Positions 17,448-26,291 of a DNA stretch of 64,000 nucleotides are shown one piece after another. The translations under genes were made by a program, and so were the position numbers. This stretch comes from Muribaculaceae bacterium. Its GTDB lineage: Bacteria; Bacteroidota; Bacteroidia; Bacteroidales; Muribaculaceae. How positions within the stretch are numbered: position 1 is the stretch's first letter; every line of letters starts with the position of its first letter. The stretch covers positions 44,410 through 108,409 of the forward strand of contig JAGATX010000028.1 in assembly GCA_017621055.1 (NCBI GenBank). Direction: 5' to 3'. A model generated the notes under the pieces. That model saw nothing but the letters and a program-made list of their open reading frames with translations, made no database searches and was not told the DNA's origin.

Positions 17448-20400
17448 TCAGAAATTGGCCACCAGACCGAGGGTGAAGGTGATAGGACGGGGATATGCGC
17501 TGCTGTCGATACCCTGGTTGATGATGAGTTCGGGGTCGAGGCCCTTGTACTTGGTGATGACGAAGGGGTTCTGGACGGCGCCGAACAGACGCAGACGCAG
17601 ACGGTTTGCCAGCAGGTTCTCGAAGGTATAGCCCAGAGTGATGTTGTCGCAGCGTACGAACGAGGCGTTCTGCACGAAGTAGCTGCTCAGCTGCAGGGCG
17701 TCGGTCTTTGTGGAGCTCCACAGGTAGGTGTTGTTGAGCAGGTTGCTGATGGGCAGGTTGTCGGTGGCGGAGATGAAGCTGTTGTCGGTCTGGTTCTTGT
17801 TGTAAGCCCAGTTGCCCCAAGCGCCGCGGAGGGTGAAGCCGAAGTCCCAGTTCTTATAGTTGAAGGTGTTGGTCCAGGTTGCGGTGATGTCGGGGTGTAC
17901 GTGGTGGTACATGATGCGGTCGTCGTTGTTGATCACGCCGTCGGCATTCTGATCCACGTATACACCCTCGAGAGGATTGCCGTTTGCATCGAAAGCCTGT
18001 TCGTATACCCAGAAGGTATATGCGGCATAGCCCACTTCGTGTTTCTGGACGTTGCCGGCAGTGCCGATGTTACCGGTGGTGGAGTCGGCGCCTTCAGCCA
18101 GACGGGTGATTTTGTTCTTGTTCCACGCCAGGTTGAGGTTGGAATTCCAGACAAAGTCGCGGGTGACGATAGGACGGGTGTTGATATTGAATTCGATACC
18201 GGTGTTCTCGAGGTCACCGAGGTTGATGTTACCGGTGTTGGAGAGGTTGGAGCCGGCGGGGTAGTTGGCATACACGAGCAGGTCGGTGGTTTTGCGTTTA
18301 TACCATTCGATGCTGCCGTTGATGCGGTTGTTGAGGAAGCCGAAGTCAAGACCTACGTTGTAGGTTGTGGTCTCCTCCCATTTGAGGTTGGCGTTGTACT
18401 TGTTGGGGTAAGCGATCTGCACATACTGACCGTTGATGGGGTATGTGTTGTTGTCGCCGGTGAGCACGCTGTAGACGGGGAGGTAGGGGAAGAGGTCGTC
18501 GCCGAGGTTCTGCTGGCCGGTGATACCGTAGTCGAAGCGGATCTTCAGTTCGTTCATGGCGGGTTTAGCCCAGCTCATGAAGCTCTCGTCGAGGATTTTC
18601 CAGCCGAGAGCCACCGAGGGGAAGTTGCCCCAGCGGTGATCCTTGCCGAAGCGCGAGGTACCGTCGCGGCGTATAGTGGCGGTGAGGAGGTAGCGGTCCA
18701 TGAAGGTATAGTTCACGCGGCCGAAGAACGATACCAGCTGATAGCGGCTCTTGTAGTAGTAGGTGTCGCTGTACTGATAGCCGGCGAAGTCGCGGATGTT
18801 GACGGGCTGGCCGTTGTTGAGGTTGGGGTCGGTGAACACAACGTCGCTGTTTGCGATCTGTTCGTTGACAACGCCGAAGTTGTGGCCGCTGTTGTTGAAA
18901 CGCTGCCAGGAGTAACCGGCGGTGACGTCGAGGTCGGAGTGTATGGCCTCGAAAGTCTTTGCGTAGTTGAGGTAGAATTCGAGCATCAGGGTGTAGCGCT
19001 CCTGGTTCTCCTTGTTGCGGGAGCCGTAGCCTTCCTTGATATATACGGTGCTGCCGTTGTCGCCGTGGACTGCGAAGTTGCTGTCCCAGGCGGCGGGCGA
19101 GCCGGCGTCTTCGTAGTTGTTCACCTCGCCGTGGCTGTAGTCATAGCCCAGGTTGAGGTTTGCGCGCAGTTCGCGCAGGAACGGCATCTTGAGGTCGAGC
19201 TGCAGGTTGCCCACGCTCTGGTAAACCTTGGAGGTGCTGTGGTGCGAACGCCACAGCGATACGGGGTTCTTGGAGTAGAGGTTGGAGATCTGGTTGCCCT
19301 GTACGCCTTTTTCGGCGAGGTAACCGCCCTGGATGTAGGTGGTGTAGTTGCCGAACATGCCGTCGAGGTCGGAGTATACGGGGAGGGTGGGGTTGAAGCC
19401 CACGGCTGCGCCGAGAGCGCCGCTGCCGTAGTTGTTGTTGATGTATGCGCCCTTCGCGTTGGCGTTTACGCTGAGCAGGTCGTTGAAGAAGGTGGGGGTG
19501 AGGTTGATGCTTGCGCCCAGACGTTTGTTGTCGGTGCCGCGTTCAACGCCGTTTGTGCCGGTGTAGTTCACGCCCACGCGATAGGGGAGGAAACCTGCCG
19601 TACCGCCTACGGAGAGGCTGTAGTCATGGCTGAAGGTGGTGCGGAGCACTTCTTTCTGCCAGTTGGTGTTTGCGGCACCGAGCTGAGCGGCCTGGGGGCT
19701 GTCGGCGGCATAGCGGGAGTTGATGAAGTTGCGGTACTGGTCGGCATTCATCATGTTGAGGTAGTTGCGGGGGGTGGCAACATAGAAGTTGGCGGCGAAG
19801 TTCACCTGGGGCTTGCCGGCTTTACCTTTCTTTGTGGTGATTATGATCACGCCGTTCGATGCGCGGCTACCGTAGATGGCCGTCGCGGAGGCCGATTTGA
19901 GGATGGTCATGTTCTCGATGTTCTCGGGAGATACCATCGACAGGGCATTCGACGAACCTTTCACGGTGTTGCCGTCCATGGGCACACCGTCGATAACGAT
20001 AAGGGGCTCGTTGGAAGCCGACAGCGAGGCGCCGCCGCGGATCTGGATGCTGGCGTTGCCTGCGGGGTTACCGCCGGCGGTCGATACAACGACACCGGGG
20101 CTTGCGCCGACCAGGAGGTCCTGTGCGGTGGTGGCAAGACCGGCCTCGATTTCGGAGGGCTTCACCACGCCTACGGCGCCGGTGGCATCCGATTTCTTGA
20201 CTGTACCGTAACCTACGACCACGAGTTCGTTCATGGCCACGGTGTTGGTTGTGAGATGAACATCGATGTTGGTGCGACCCTGGACGGGAACATCCTGAGT
20301 GTTGCAGCCCACATACGAAATCACGAGAGTGGCGTCGGGATTGACTTCGATGGTGAAATTACCGTCGAAATCGGTAGCTACGCCATAGTTTGCCACGCCT

Positions 20401-20558
20401 TTGACTTCGACGCTGGCGCCGATGGCGGGTTCGCCTTCGGGCTCATACACGGTGCCTGTCACCGTGATCTTCTGCGCCAAAGCCGGGAGAGCGCATACCA
20501 GCATCATGGTGAACGCCAGCATTGCTTTCCGGGTCATTTGTAAACAAATGTTCTTCAT
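17448..20558 (-). CDS. susC: SusC/RagA-family TonB-dependent outer-membrane transporter
   Basis: A 1,036-residue SusC-type transporter. It has a signal peptide (ends CALPALAQ) and a CarboxypepD_reg-like domain (TGTVYEPEGEPAIGASVEV, DFDGNFTIEV). The linker MNELVVVGYGTVKKSDATG leads to the plug with GASPGVVVSTAGGNPAGN, SIQIRGGASLSASNEPLIVI and SASATAIYGSRASNGVIIIT. A long beta-barrel follows, ending in a terminal aromatic residue. It heads the operon with susD and two SusE/F-like genes, a starch-utilisation-like set. No SusR, hybrid two-component regulator, sigma/anti-sigma pair or glycoside hydrolase adjoins it. A second in-frame ATG (20537) lies seven codons downstream inside an inverted repeat. 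Confidence 0.96.
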   Translation of the reverse strand: MKNICLQMTRKAMLAFTMMLVCALPALAQKITVTGTVYEPEGEPAIGASVEVKGVANYGVATDFDGNFTIEVNPDATLVISYVGCNTQDVPVQGRTNIDVHLTTNTVAMNELVVVGYGTVKKSDATGAVGVVKPSEIEAGLATTAQDLLVGASPGVVVSTAGGNPAGNASIQIRGGASLSASNEPLIVIDGVPMDGNTVKGSSNALSMVSPENIENMTILKSASATAIYGSRASNGVIIITTKKGKAGKPQVNFAANFYVATPRNYLNMMNADQYRNFINSRYAADSPQAAQLGAANTNWQKEVLRTTFSHDYSLSVGGTAGFLPYRVGVNYTGTNGVERGTDNKRLGASINLTPTFFNDLLSVNANAKGAYINNNYGSGALGAAVGFNPTLPVYSDLDGMFGNYTTYIQGGYLAEKGVQGNQISNLYSKNPVSLWRSHHSTSKVYQSVGNLQLDLKMPFLRELRANLNLGYDYSHGEVNNYEDAGSPAAWDSNFAVHGDNGSTVYIKEGYGSRNKENQERYTLMLEFYLNYAKTFEAIHSDLDVTAGYSWQRFNNSGHNFGVVNEQIANSDVVFTDPNLNNGQPVNIRDFAGYQYSDTYYYKSRYQLVSFFGRVNYTFMDRYLLTATIRRDGTSRFGKDHRWGNFPSVALGWKILDESFMSWAKPAMNELKIRFDYGITGQQNLGDDLFPYLPVYSVLTGDNNTYPINGQYVQIAYPNKYNANLKWEETTTYNVGLDFGFLNNRINGSIEWYKRKTTDLLVYANYPAGSNLSNTGNINLGDLENTGIEFNINTRPIVTRDFVWNSNLNLAWNKNKITRLAEGADSTTGNIGTAGNVQKHEVGYAAYTFWVYEQAFDANGNPLEGVYVDQNADGVINNDDRIMYHHVHPDITATWTNTFNYKNWDFGFTLRGAWGNWAYNKNQTDNSFISATDNLPISNLLNNTYLWSSTKTDALQLSSYFVQNASFVRCDNITLGYTFENLLANRLRLRLFGAVQNPFVITKYKGLDPELIINQGIDSSAYPRPITFTLGLVANF
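20535..20550. repeat. Inverted repeat across the start of susC
   Basis: CATTTGT-AA-ACAAATG has two 7-bp arms with a 2-bp centre. It spans codons 4-8 of susC and includes an alternative in-frame ATG. It could be a protein-binding half-site pair or form a small hairpin in the transcript. Confidence 0.45.
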
Positions 20559-20972
20559 GCAAGGAGTTTTTTGTTGACTGTTAGTTGATTTTATGGAAGT
20601 TAGATGATATTACGTGTTTTATGGAGAGAATACACGAAGAGACCGACGCGACTATGGGTGCCGGTCGGAAAGAGGGATTAGCGAAGGCGCAGTCTGCAAG
20701 GTATTAGATTTGCGCCGGGTGCTCGGGGGGTCTTGCATTGATCCGAAGTATGTCGATATAATCTTCTCTATTTTTTGTGGCTCGTGCGGGTTGGTTATGA
20801 GCTACAGCCGCATAAGCCGATGCAAAGAAAGCACAAAATTTCGATATTTTAAATATACGATGTGAAATTTATAGGGAAAAGCGCGTTATTTAACACAATT
20901 AACTTAAATAAAAATCGACAAATTAACATTTGTGGTGCGCCGGGTGGGTTCTATTGTTAAATGGTGTGTCAA
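20559..20972. promoter_or_regulatory. Divergent intergenic region and long susC leader
   Basis: These 414 bp separate susC (-) from the LTA-synthase-like gene (+). I see no gene in them. The right part (about 20840-20935) is strongly AT-rich. A weak minus-strand -7 box (TTTCTTTG, 20829-20822) could serve susC. It would leave a leader of about 260 nt containing a CCGAC/GTCGG inverted repeat around 20643-20669. A leader of this size upstream of susC could host antisense or attenuation control, but nothing here proves it. Confidence 0.4.
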
Positions 20973-21005
20973 TTTGCGGAGTATGAGAAAAAATGGCTAA
21001 TTTTG
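20973..21005 (+). promoter_or_regulatory. Promoter of the LTA-synthase-like gene
   Basis: TTTG (20973-20976) and a perfect TAATTTTG (20998-21005) are 21 bp apart. The start point would be near 21009. The ATG at 20993 therefore lies inside the promoter and cannot be the start; the ATG at 21014 is used, with almost no untranslated leader. Confidence 0.8.
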
Positions 21006-21013
21006 CAGAGAAA

Positions 21014-22885
21014 ATGACCAATCAGAACAACCCGATCCCCGGCCGTCCTTTTCTCGCCGCCGTCCTGCGCCTCGCGGGGCTGTGGGTGTACTTTATTGCC
21101 GTGTGGGAGGTGCTCCGCCTGCTGTTTGTCGGTCTTTATTCCGGCATGATAGGCGGCAGAACATCTGATTATGCAGCAGCCATGAGCCATGGTCTGGCGA
21201 TGGATGCCTGCGTGGCCGGTTATCTCACGGCGGTGCCCGGTTTTCTTCTCGCCGCGGCCATGTTTGTTGGCAACCGGCATCTACGCACGGTCATGAAGGT
21301 GGTGCTGGGTGTCGAGGCTGCTTTATGCGGCCTCGTGGCCGTGGCCGACATGGCGCTTTACTCCCACTGGGGCTTCCGGCTGGATTCCACGCCGCTGTTC
21401 TACCTGACATCGTCGCCGCGCCTGGCCTTTGCGTCGGCCACAGCGGCCGAGCTCATCGGCGGAGTGGCCGCTGTTTGCGTCCTGTCGGCGGCCATATGGT
21501 ATGGAGCCTGCCGAATAGCAGCGTGGCAGCCGCGGCAACTGCCGCGACGGCGTGCAGCATCGGCAGCCGCGATGACGTTGTTCACGGCCCTGCTGTTCGT
21601 GCCCATACGCGGTGGCTTCACGGTGTCGACCATGAACCCGTCGCGTGCCTATTTCAGCGTCAACCAGCGGCTTAACCATGCGGCCATCAATCCGGCGTTC
21701 AATCTGCTATATTCGGCCACACACGCCGACAACTATTCCGGCACATACCGCTTTTATACCGACGCCGAGGCTTCGCGCCTTGCCGCCGCCCTCGAAGCCG
21801 GCGCTGTATGCGGCGACAGCCTGCGCCTAAATTGGCTCGGAGAAACCAGACCCGACATATACCTTATTATAATGGAAAGTTTTTCGGCACATCTGCTGCC
21901 TTCGCTTGGCGGCGAGCCGATAGCAGTCCGTCTCGACAGCCTCGCCGCCGGGGGCCTCAGCTTTACGAGCATCTACGCCTCGGGGTTCCGCACCGACAGG
22001 GCACTTCCTGCAATACTCAACGGCGTACCGGCGCAACCCTCGGGAAGTCTGCTCAAGTATGTCGATAAAATCGAGGCGTTGCCGGCGATAGCCTCCACGT
22101 TGGCCGACAGTGCCGGCTATTCCACGGCCTACTATTACGGCGGCGACGTCAATTTCACCAATATGAAGGCCTTGCTGGTAAGTTCCGGCTACGACGAGAT
22201 TATATGTGACCGCGATTTTCCGCTGCTTCAGCGCACCGGCAAGTGGGGCGTGCACGACGGCGATGTTTTCGACCGCGCGTATGCCGACGCATCGGCCGCC
22301 GAGGCATCTCAACCTCGTTTCGTCACCATCCAGACCTCCAGCAGCCATGAGCCCTTCGAGGTTCCGGCGCGTGTGGGCGGCCACACCGATGACCGACTCA
22401 ACGCCTTTGCCTATGCCGACAGCTGCATGGAAGCCTTTGTACGGCGCGTGATGGCACTGCCGTCATCCCGGAGCCGTCTGTTCGTCATCGTGCCCGACCA
22501 TTACGGCGTATATCCTGAAAATCTCGACGATATGTCGGCCCGGCACCATGTGCCGCTCGTTTTCTACGGCGATGCCGTGGCCCTGCCGGCCACAACGGTG
22601 AATACCGTCGGCACTCAGTCCGACATAGCAGCCACTTTGCTTGGCGCCATGGGCATCGACGCCTCTGCGTTCCTCTATTCCCACGATCTTGCCGCGGAAG
22701 CCCCCGGCGCATATGCGTATTTCTGCGAGCCGGGCCAGGCAGGTATGCTGACGGCCTCCGACACCGTATATATCTCTGTCGACGCCGATGCCGTGAATTA
22801 CCGCGGCGGTGCCGGTGCTGATAGTCTGGCGGTGGAGGCAAAAGCTTATCTACAAGTTCTTTATAACAGACTTTCCGAACTCTGA
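21014..22885 (+). CDS. LTA-synthase-like membrane phospho/sulfo-transferase
   Basis: A 623-residue inner-membrane protein of the alkaline phosphatase/sulfatase superfamily. About five transmembrane segments occupy residues 15-210. A large periplasmic catalytic domain follows, with IYLIIMESFSAHLLPSLGGE (metal-binding Glu), FTSIYASGFRTDRALPAILN (Thr nucleophile in the FRT motif), the GVHDGDVFDRA block and VIVPDHYGVYPE (Asp-His metal ligands). These match LtaS-like enzymes. In Gram-negative bacteria such proteins move phosphoglycerol or phosphoethanolamine onto lipid A or glycans rather than making teichoic acid; the acceptor here is unknown. The PAP2 phosphatase downstream hints at lipid headgroup modification. 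Confidence 0.85.
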   Translation: MTNQNNPIPGRPFLAAVLRLAGLWVYFIAVWEVLRLLFVGLYSGMIGGRTSDYAAAMSHGLAMDACVAGYLTAVPGFLLAAAMFVGNRHLRTVMKVVLGVEAALCGLVAVADMALYSHWGFRLDSTPLFYLTSSPRLAFASATAAELIGGVAAVCVLSAAIWYGACRIAAWQPRQLPRRRAASAAAMTLFTALLFVPIRGGFTVSTMNPSRAYFSVNQRLNHAAINPAFNLLYSATHADNYSGTYRFYTDAEASRLAAALEAGAVCGDSLRLNWLGETRPDIYLIIMESFSAHLLPSLGGEPIAVRLDSLAAGGLSFTSIYASGFRTDRALPAILNGVPAQPSGSLLKYVDKIEALPAIASTLADSAGYSTAYYYGGDVNFTNMKALLVSSGYDEIICDRDFPLLQRTGKWGVHDGDVFDRAYADASAAEASQPRFVTIQTSSSHEPFEVPARVGGHTDDRLNAFAYADSCMEAFVRRVMALPSSRSRLFVIVPDHYGVYPENLDDMSARHHVPLVFYGDAVALPATTVNTVGTQSDIAATLLGAMGIDASAFLYSHDLAAEAPGAYAYFCEPGQAGMLTASDTVYISVDADAVNYRGGAGADSLAVEAKAYLQVLYNRLSEL

Positions 22886-22917
22886 CACGACCTATTCACA
22901 CCTTCTCTCTTCCTGAT

Positions 22918-23658
22918 ATGATAGATTTTCTAAACAATATCGACACTGAGATATTTCTCTTTTTCAACGGCCACCACACGCTGTTTCTCGATCGGTTCAT
23001 GACCCTGTTCACCGGCCGGTTCATATGGATACCCATGTATGCGGTCATCTTCGTGATAATGATACGGGCGCTTCGGCCTCGCACGGCAGTGTTCTACATT
23101 CTTGCCCTTGTTGCGGCCATAGCCATCACCGACCAGACATGCGCGTCGCTCATCCGACCGGCCGTCGAGCGGCTGCGGCCCTCGAACCTCGAAAATCCGC
23201 TGTCGGCGCTGACACAGATAGTCGGCGGGTACCGCGGCGGCAGCTATGGTTTTCCGAGCTGTCATGCCGCCAACTCCTTTGCATTGGCCACTTTTCTGTC
23301 GCTGACGGTGCGACGCCGCGGCTTTGTGGCCTTCATCATAGGCTGGGCTTTGCTCAACAGCTATTCGCGGCTGTATCTGGGCGTTCATTATCCCGGCGAT
23401 CTCTTTGCCGGCGCCGTGGCCGGCGCCCTGATTGCGGGACTATGCTTTCTGACGGTATGCAGACTGTGTGGCGGCGATGCCCGCGAACGCGCCCTTGCCG
23501 CCGAGCGCCCCATCATCATCGTGCCCTTGCGCGTGAATATAGGCAGCACGGTCAATATCAACGCATTGATGCTCAACCCATGCCATATGATGATGCTTGT
23601 GGGCGGCATAACGGCGGCAATCATTGCACTTGCCAGTACAATAGGCGGCGTTTTTTAG
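22918..23658 (+). CDS. PAP2-family membrane lipid phosphatase
   Basis: A 246-residue phosphatidic-acid-phosphatase type 2 protein with five or six hydrophobic segments. The three PAP2 motifs are present: IRPAVERLRPSN (KxxxxxxRP form, with Arg for the first Lys), GFPSCHAANSF (PSGH motif as PSCH, common in this phylum) and SRLYLGVHYPGD (SRxxxxxHxxxD). Family members remove phosphate from undecaprenyl pyrophosphate, lipid A or phospholipids. A C-terminal extension adds another hydrophobic segment. It lies 32 bp behind the LTA-synthase-like gene. Confidence 0.87.
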   Translation: MIDFLNNIDTEIFLFFNGHHTLFLDRFMTLFTGRFIWIPMYAVIFVIMIRALRPRTAVFYILALVAAIAITDQTCASLIRPAVERLRPSNLENPLSALTQIVGGYRGGSYGFPSCHAANSFALATFLSLTVRRRGFVAFIIGWALLNSYSRLYLGVHYPGDLFAGAVAGALIAGLCFLTVCRLCGGDARERALAAERPIIIVPLRVNIGSTVNINALMLNPCHMMMLVGGITAAIIALASTIGGVF

Positions 23659-23698
23659 CGTTAATATAATAGGGTTCTATGTGCCCCGGTTAATTTAA

Positions 23699-24724
23699 AT
23701 GAAAAGAAAGCTCTATATATTGGCGACGGCGATGATTGCGACGGTCCTGACGGTATGCGGCCAGGACGGCAGCACGGCCTACAACTTCCTGAATATCACA
23801 TCGTCGGCACGTATTTACGGTCTTGGCGGCGTGAATATCAGCCTTGTTGACGACGATATCACCGTTGTCGACCAGAATCCAGCGCTCCTCGGCGCCGAGA
23901 TGAGCGGAACCATATCGCTGAACTACATGCGCTATCTCGGCGGCTCCAACTTTGCGGGCGTACGCTACGGCCACAGCGTAGGAGAGCGCGGTGCCTGGTC
24001 GGCGGCCGTGCAGTACTTCGGCTACGGTTCCATGAAGGAGGCCGGTCCGGACGGTATAGTCACCGGCACGTTCTCTCCCAAAGATGTGAGCTTCAGTGGA
24101 ATGTATTCTCACGACATCACCTCGCGTCTGCGCGGCGGCATTGCCCTCAAGGCAATATATAGCGGTTACGCCGACTTCTCGGCGTTCGCGCTGGCAACCG
24201 ACCTCGGCATAAACTACTACGATCCGGACCGCGACCTCTCGCTCAGCGTTGTCGTCGCCAATCTCGGCGGCCAGGTCAAACGCTTTGCCGAGCACTACGA
24301 CCGCCTGCCCGTCGACGTACGTCTGGGCTGGTCGCAGACCTTCGGCAGTTTTCCCGTGCGTTTTTCCATCACGGCGTGGAATCTCACCAAATGGAAGCTG
24401 CCGTATCTTGAAACCGGCGACGGCTCCGGCACCGATAACCCCGAAGTCAAGGACTCGTTCGGCTCGAACCTGTTCAGGCACCTCGTGTTCGGTCTGGATC
24501 TGGTGAGCAGCCCCAATTATTATATCTCGCTGGGCTACAACTACAAGACACGTACCGACATGGCTACCTACTCGCGCAGCTTCCTGTCGGGCTTCAGCCT
24601 TGGCGCCGGACTCAACGTGCGCTCCCTCAAGCTCGGCCTGGCATTCGCGCAGCCCCACAAGGGCGGCACCTCGCTGATGTTCAATATATCGTACAATCTA
24701 TCCGATTTGCTTAACCGACAATGA
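23699..24724 (+). CDS. porQ: Type IX secretion system protein PorQ
   Basis: A 341-residue exported beta-barrel-like protein. It has a signal peptide, then AYNFLNITSSARIYGLGGVN and ITVVDQNPALLGAEMSG, the PorQ/PorV-type beginning. Repeated amphipathic strands end in GGTSLMFNISYNLSDLL. PorQ belongs to the attachment complex that handles type IX cargo at the cell surface together with PorU, PorV and PorZ. It overlaps cmk by 4 bp (ATGA), starting a run of six closely spaced genes. With sprA at the left edge it is the second T9SS component in the window. Confidence 0.9.
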   Translation: MKRKLYILATAMIATVLTVCGQDGSTAYNFLNITSSARIYGLGGVNISLVDDDITVVDQNPALLGAEMSGTISLNYMRYLGGSNFAGVRYGHSVGERGAWSAAVQYFGYGSMKEAGPDGIVTGTFSPKDVSFSGMYSHDITSRLRGGIALKAIYSGYADFSAFALATDLGINYYDPDRDLSLSVVVANLGGQVKRFAEHYDRLPVDVRLGWSQTFGSFPVRFSITAWNLTKWKLPYLETGDGSGTDNPEVKDSFGSNLFRHLVFGLDLVSSPNYYISLGYNYKTRTDMATYSRSFLSGFSLGAGLNVRSLKLGLAFAQPHKGGTSLMFNISYNLSDLLNRQ

Positions 24725-25419
24725 ACACAACCCCTATAATAATAGCTATCGACGGATTTTCGTCATCGGGCAAGAGCACCATGGCCCGGCGCCTTGCCGC
24801 ACGCATAGGCTACCGCTATATCGACTCGGGCGCCATGTATCGCGCCGTGACGCTCTACGCCCTCGACCACAACATGATAGCAGCCGACGGCACCCCTGAC
24901 GTCGATGCCATCACAGCGGCACTGCCCAATATCCGCATAGACTTCGCGCCGCAGCCCGACGGCACCCAGAGCACCATGCTCAACGGCGTGGATGTCGAGC
25001 GCGACATACGCCGTCTGCGAGTGTCGAACGCCGTGTCGCCCGTATCGGCTATTCCCGCCGTGCGCCGCGCTCTCACCGCCATGCAGCAGGAAATGGGGCT
25101 CCGCAAAGGTATTGTCATGGACGGCCGCGACATAGGCACAACGGTGTTCCCCGGCGCCGAACTCAAGATTTTCGTCGACGCATCGGCCGAGACTCGTGCA
25201 CGCCGCCGTTTTCGCGAGATGGTGGAAAAAGGCAACGCCGTGAGCTATGAGGACGTCCTGGCCAACGTGGTGCACCGCGACAATATCGACTCCACGCGCG
25301 CCGAAAGTCCGCTGCGTCGCGCTGCCGACGCAATAGTGCTCGATAATTCCGATATGACCATCGATGAGCAGGACAGTTGGCTCTACGACCGCTTCCTGCA
25401 GAGAACAAACGCCCGATGA
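24721..25419 (+). CDS. cmk: Cytidylate kinase
   Basis: A 232-residue (d)CMP kinase. The P-loop is GFSSSGKSTMA (residues 12-22), followed by the family's IDSGAMYRAVTLYAL. The NMP-binding insert includes MLNGVDVERDIRRLRVSNAV. The LID region has GRDIGTTVFPGAELKIFVDA and RARRRFREM, and the C-terminus RDNIDSTRAESPL. It converts CMP/dCMP to the diphosphates. Length is normal. It is coupled by ATGA overlaps to porQ and ispH. Confidence 0.97.
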   Translation: MNTTPIIIAIDGFSSSGKSTMARRLAARIGYRYIDSGAMYRAVTLYALDHNMIAADGTPDVDAITAALPNIRIDFAPQPDGTQSTMLNGVDVERDIRRLRVSNAVSPVSAIPAVRRALTAMQQEMGLRKGIVMDGRDIGTTVFPGAELKIFVDASAETRARRRFREMVEKGNAVSYEDVLANVVHRDNIDSTRAESPLRRAADAIVLDNSDMTIDEQDSWLYDRFLQRTNAR

Positions 25420-26291
25420 GCGCCGTCACGGTGGAAATAGACCGCGAGAGCGGTTTCTGCTTCGGCGTTGTCACGGCCATACGCAAGGCCGAGGAGGAAC
25501 TTGCGCGTGGCGCCGAACTCTATTGTCTGGGCGACATTGTCCATAACTCCGACGAGGTAGACCGCCTGCGCAACAAAGGCTTGACGACGATAACTCACGC
25601 CGACCTCGCCAAGTTGCGCAACACCAAGGTTCTGCTGCGCGCCCACGGCGAACCGCCGGCAACATATGCCACCGCGCACGATAACGGCATCGAAATCATC
25701 GACGCCACCTGCCCGGTGGTGCTCCGCCTGCAGCGCCGCATCAAGGAGCGCTTCGACGCCCCTGGCCCCAAGCCCCAGATTGTGATATACGGCAAGCACG
25801 GCCATGCCGAGGTGAACGGCCTTGTGGGTCAGACCGAAGGCTCCGCAATAGTGATAGAGGATATCGACGGCCTTGATGCCCTCGACTTCAGCCGCGACAT
25901 CGCCCTGTATTCCCAGACCACCAAGAGTCTGGAAGGTTTCCGCGCAATTATCGCCGAGATAGAGCGGCGCAAGTCACCGGATACGAGCTTCGAATACTTC
26001 GACACCATCTGCCGTCAGGTATCTAACCGCACCGAGCATCTGCGCACCTTTGCAGGGGGCAAGGACGTGGTGCTCTTCGTAGCCGGAACAAAAAGCAGCA
26101 ACGGCAAGATACTCTACGACAACTGCCGGGCCGTAAACCCCAATACCCACCTCATAGCCAACGAGAGCGAGGTCGACCCGTCGTGGCTCGCCGGTGCAGG
26201 AACAATAGGCGTCTGCGGCGCTACTTCCACACCCCGCTGGCTGATGGAACGTGTTCGCGACGCAGTGGAGCGCCTCATAGCCAATGGATAA
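25416..26291 (+). CDS. ispH: 4-hydroxy-3-methylbut-2-enyl diphosphate reductase
   Basis: A 291-residue Fe-S enzyme of the last step of the MEP isoprenoid pathway (HMBPP to IPP and DMAPP). The three conserved Cys are at SGFCFGV, IDATCPVV and DTICRQVSNRT. His ligands occur at LGDIVHNSDEV and LLRAHGEPP, and VAGTKSSNGKILYDNC and VGVCGATSTP-type blocks are also present. The ATG at 25416 overlaps the cmk stop as ATGA; an earlier in-frame ATG at 25377 would lie wholly inside cmk. Confidence 0.96.
   Translation: MSAVTVEIDRESGFCFGVVTAIRKAEEELARGAELYCLGDIVHNSDEVDRLRNKGLTTITHADLAKLRNTKVLLRAHGEPPATYATAHDNGIEIIDATCPVVLRLQRRIKERFDAPGPKPQIVIYGKHGHAEVNGLVGQTEGSAIVIEDIDGLDALDFSRDIALYSQTTKSLEGFRAIIAEIERRKSPDTSFEYFDTICRQVSNRTEHLRTFAGGKDVVLFVAGTKSSNGKILYDNCRAVNPNTHLIANESEVDPSWLAGAGTIGVCGATSTPRWLMERVRDAVERLIANG

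Noticed and set aside
17439-20543. A 1,034-codon open frame on the plus strand, antisense to susC
   Set aside because: It is in register with the susC codons, so its stops would need TTA, CTA or TCA codons in susC. These are nearly absent in this G+C-rich genome. Similar open frames lie antisense to sprA (1751-3730), the dehydrogenase (38438-41017) and the amidase (48382-50904), all in the same register. The susC frame has clear family homology; the antisense one has none.
20614-20865. An 83-codon plus-strand frame in the susC upstream region
   Set aside because: It has no recognisable motif and no promoter, and it runs antisense through the probable susC leader and promoter.
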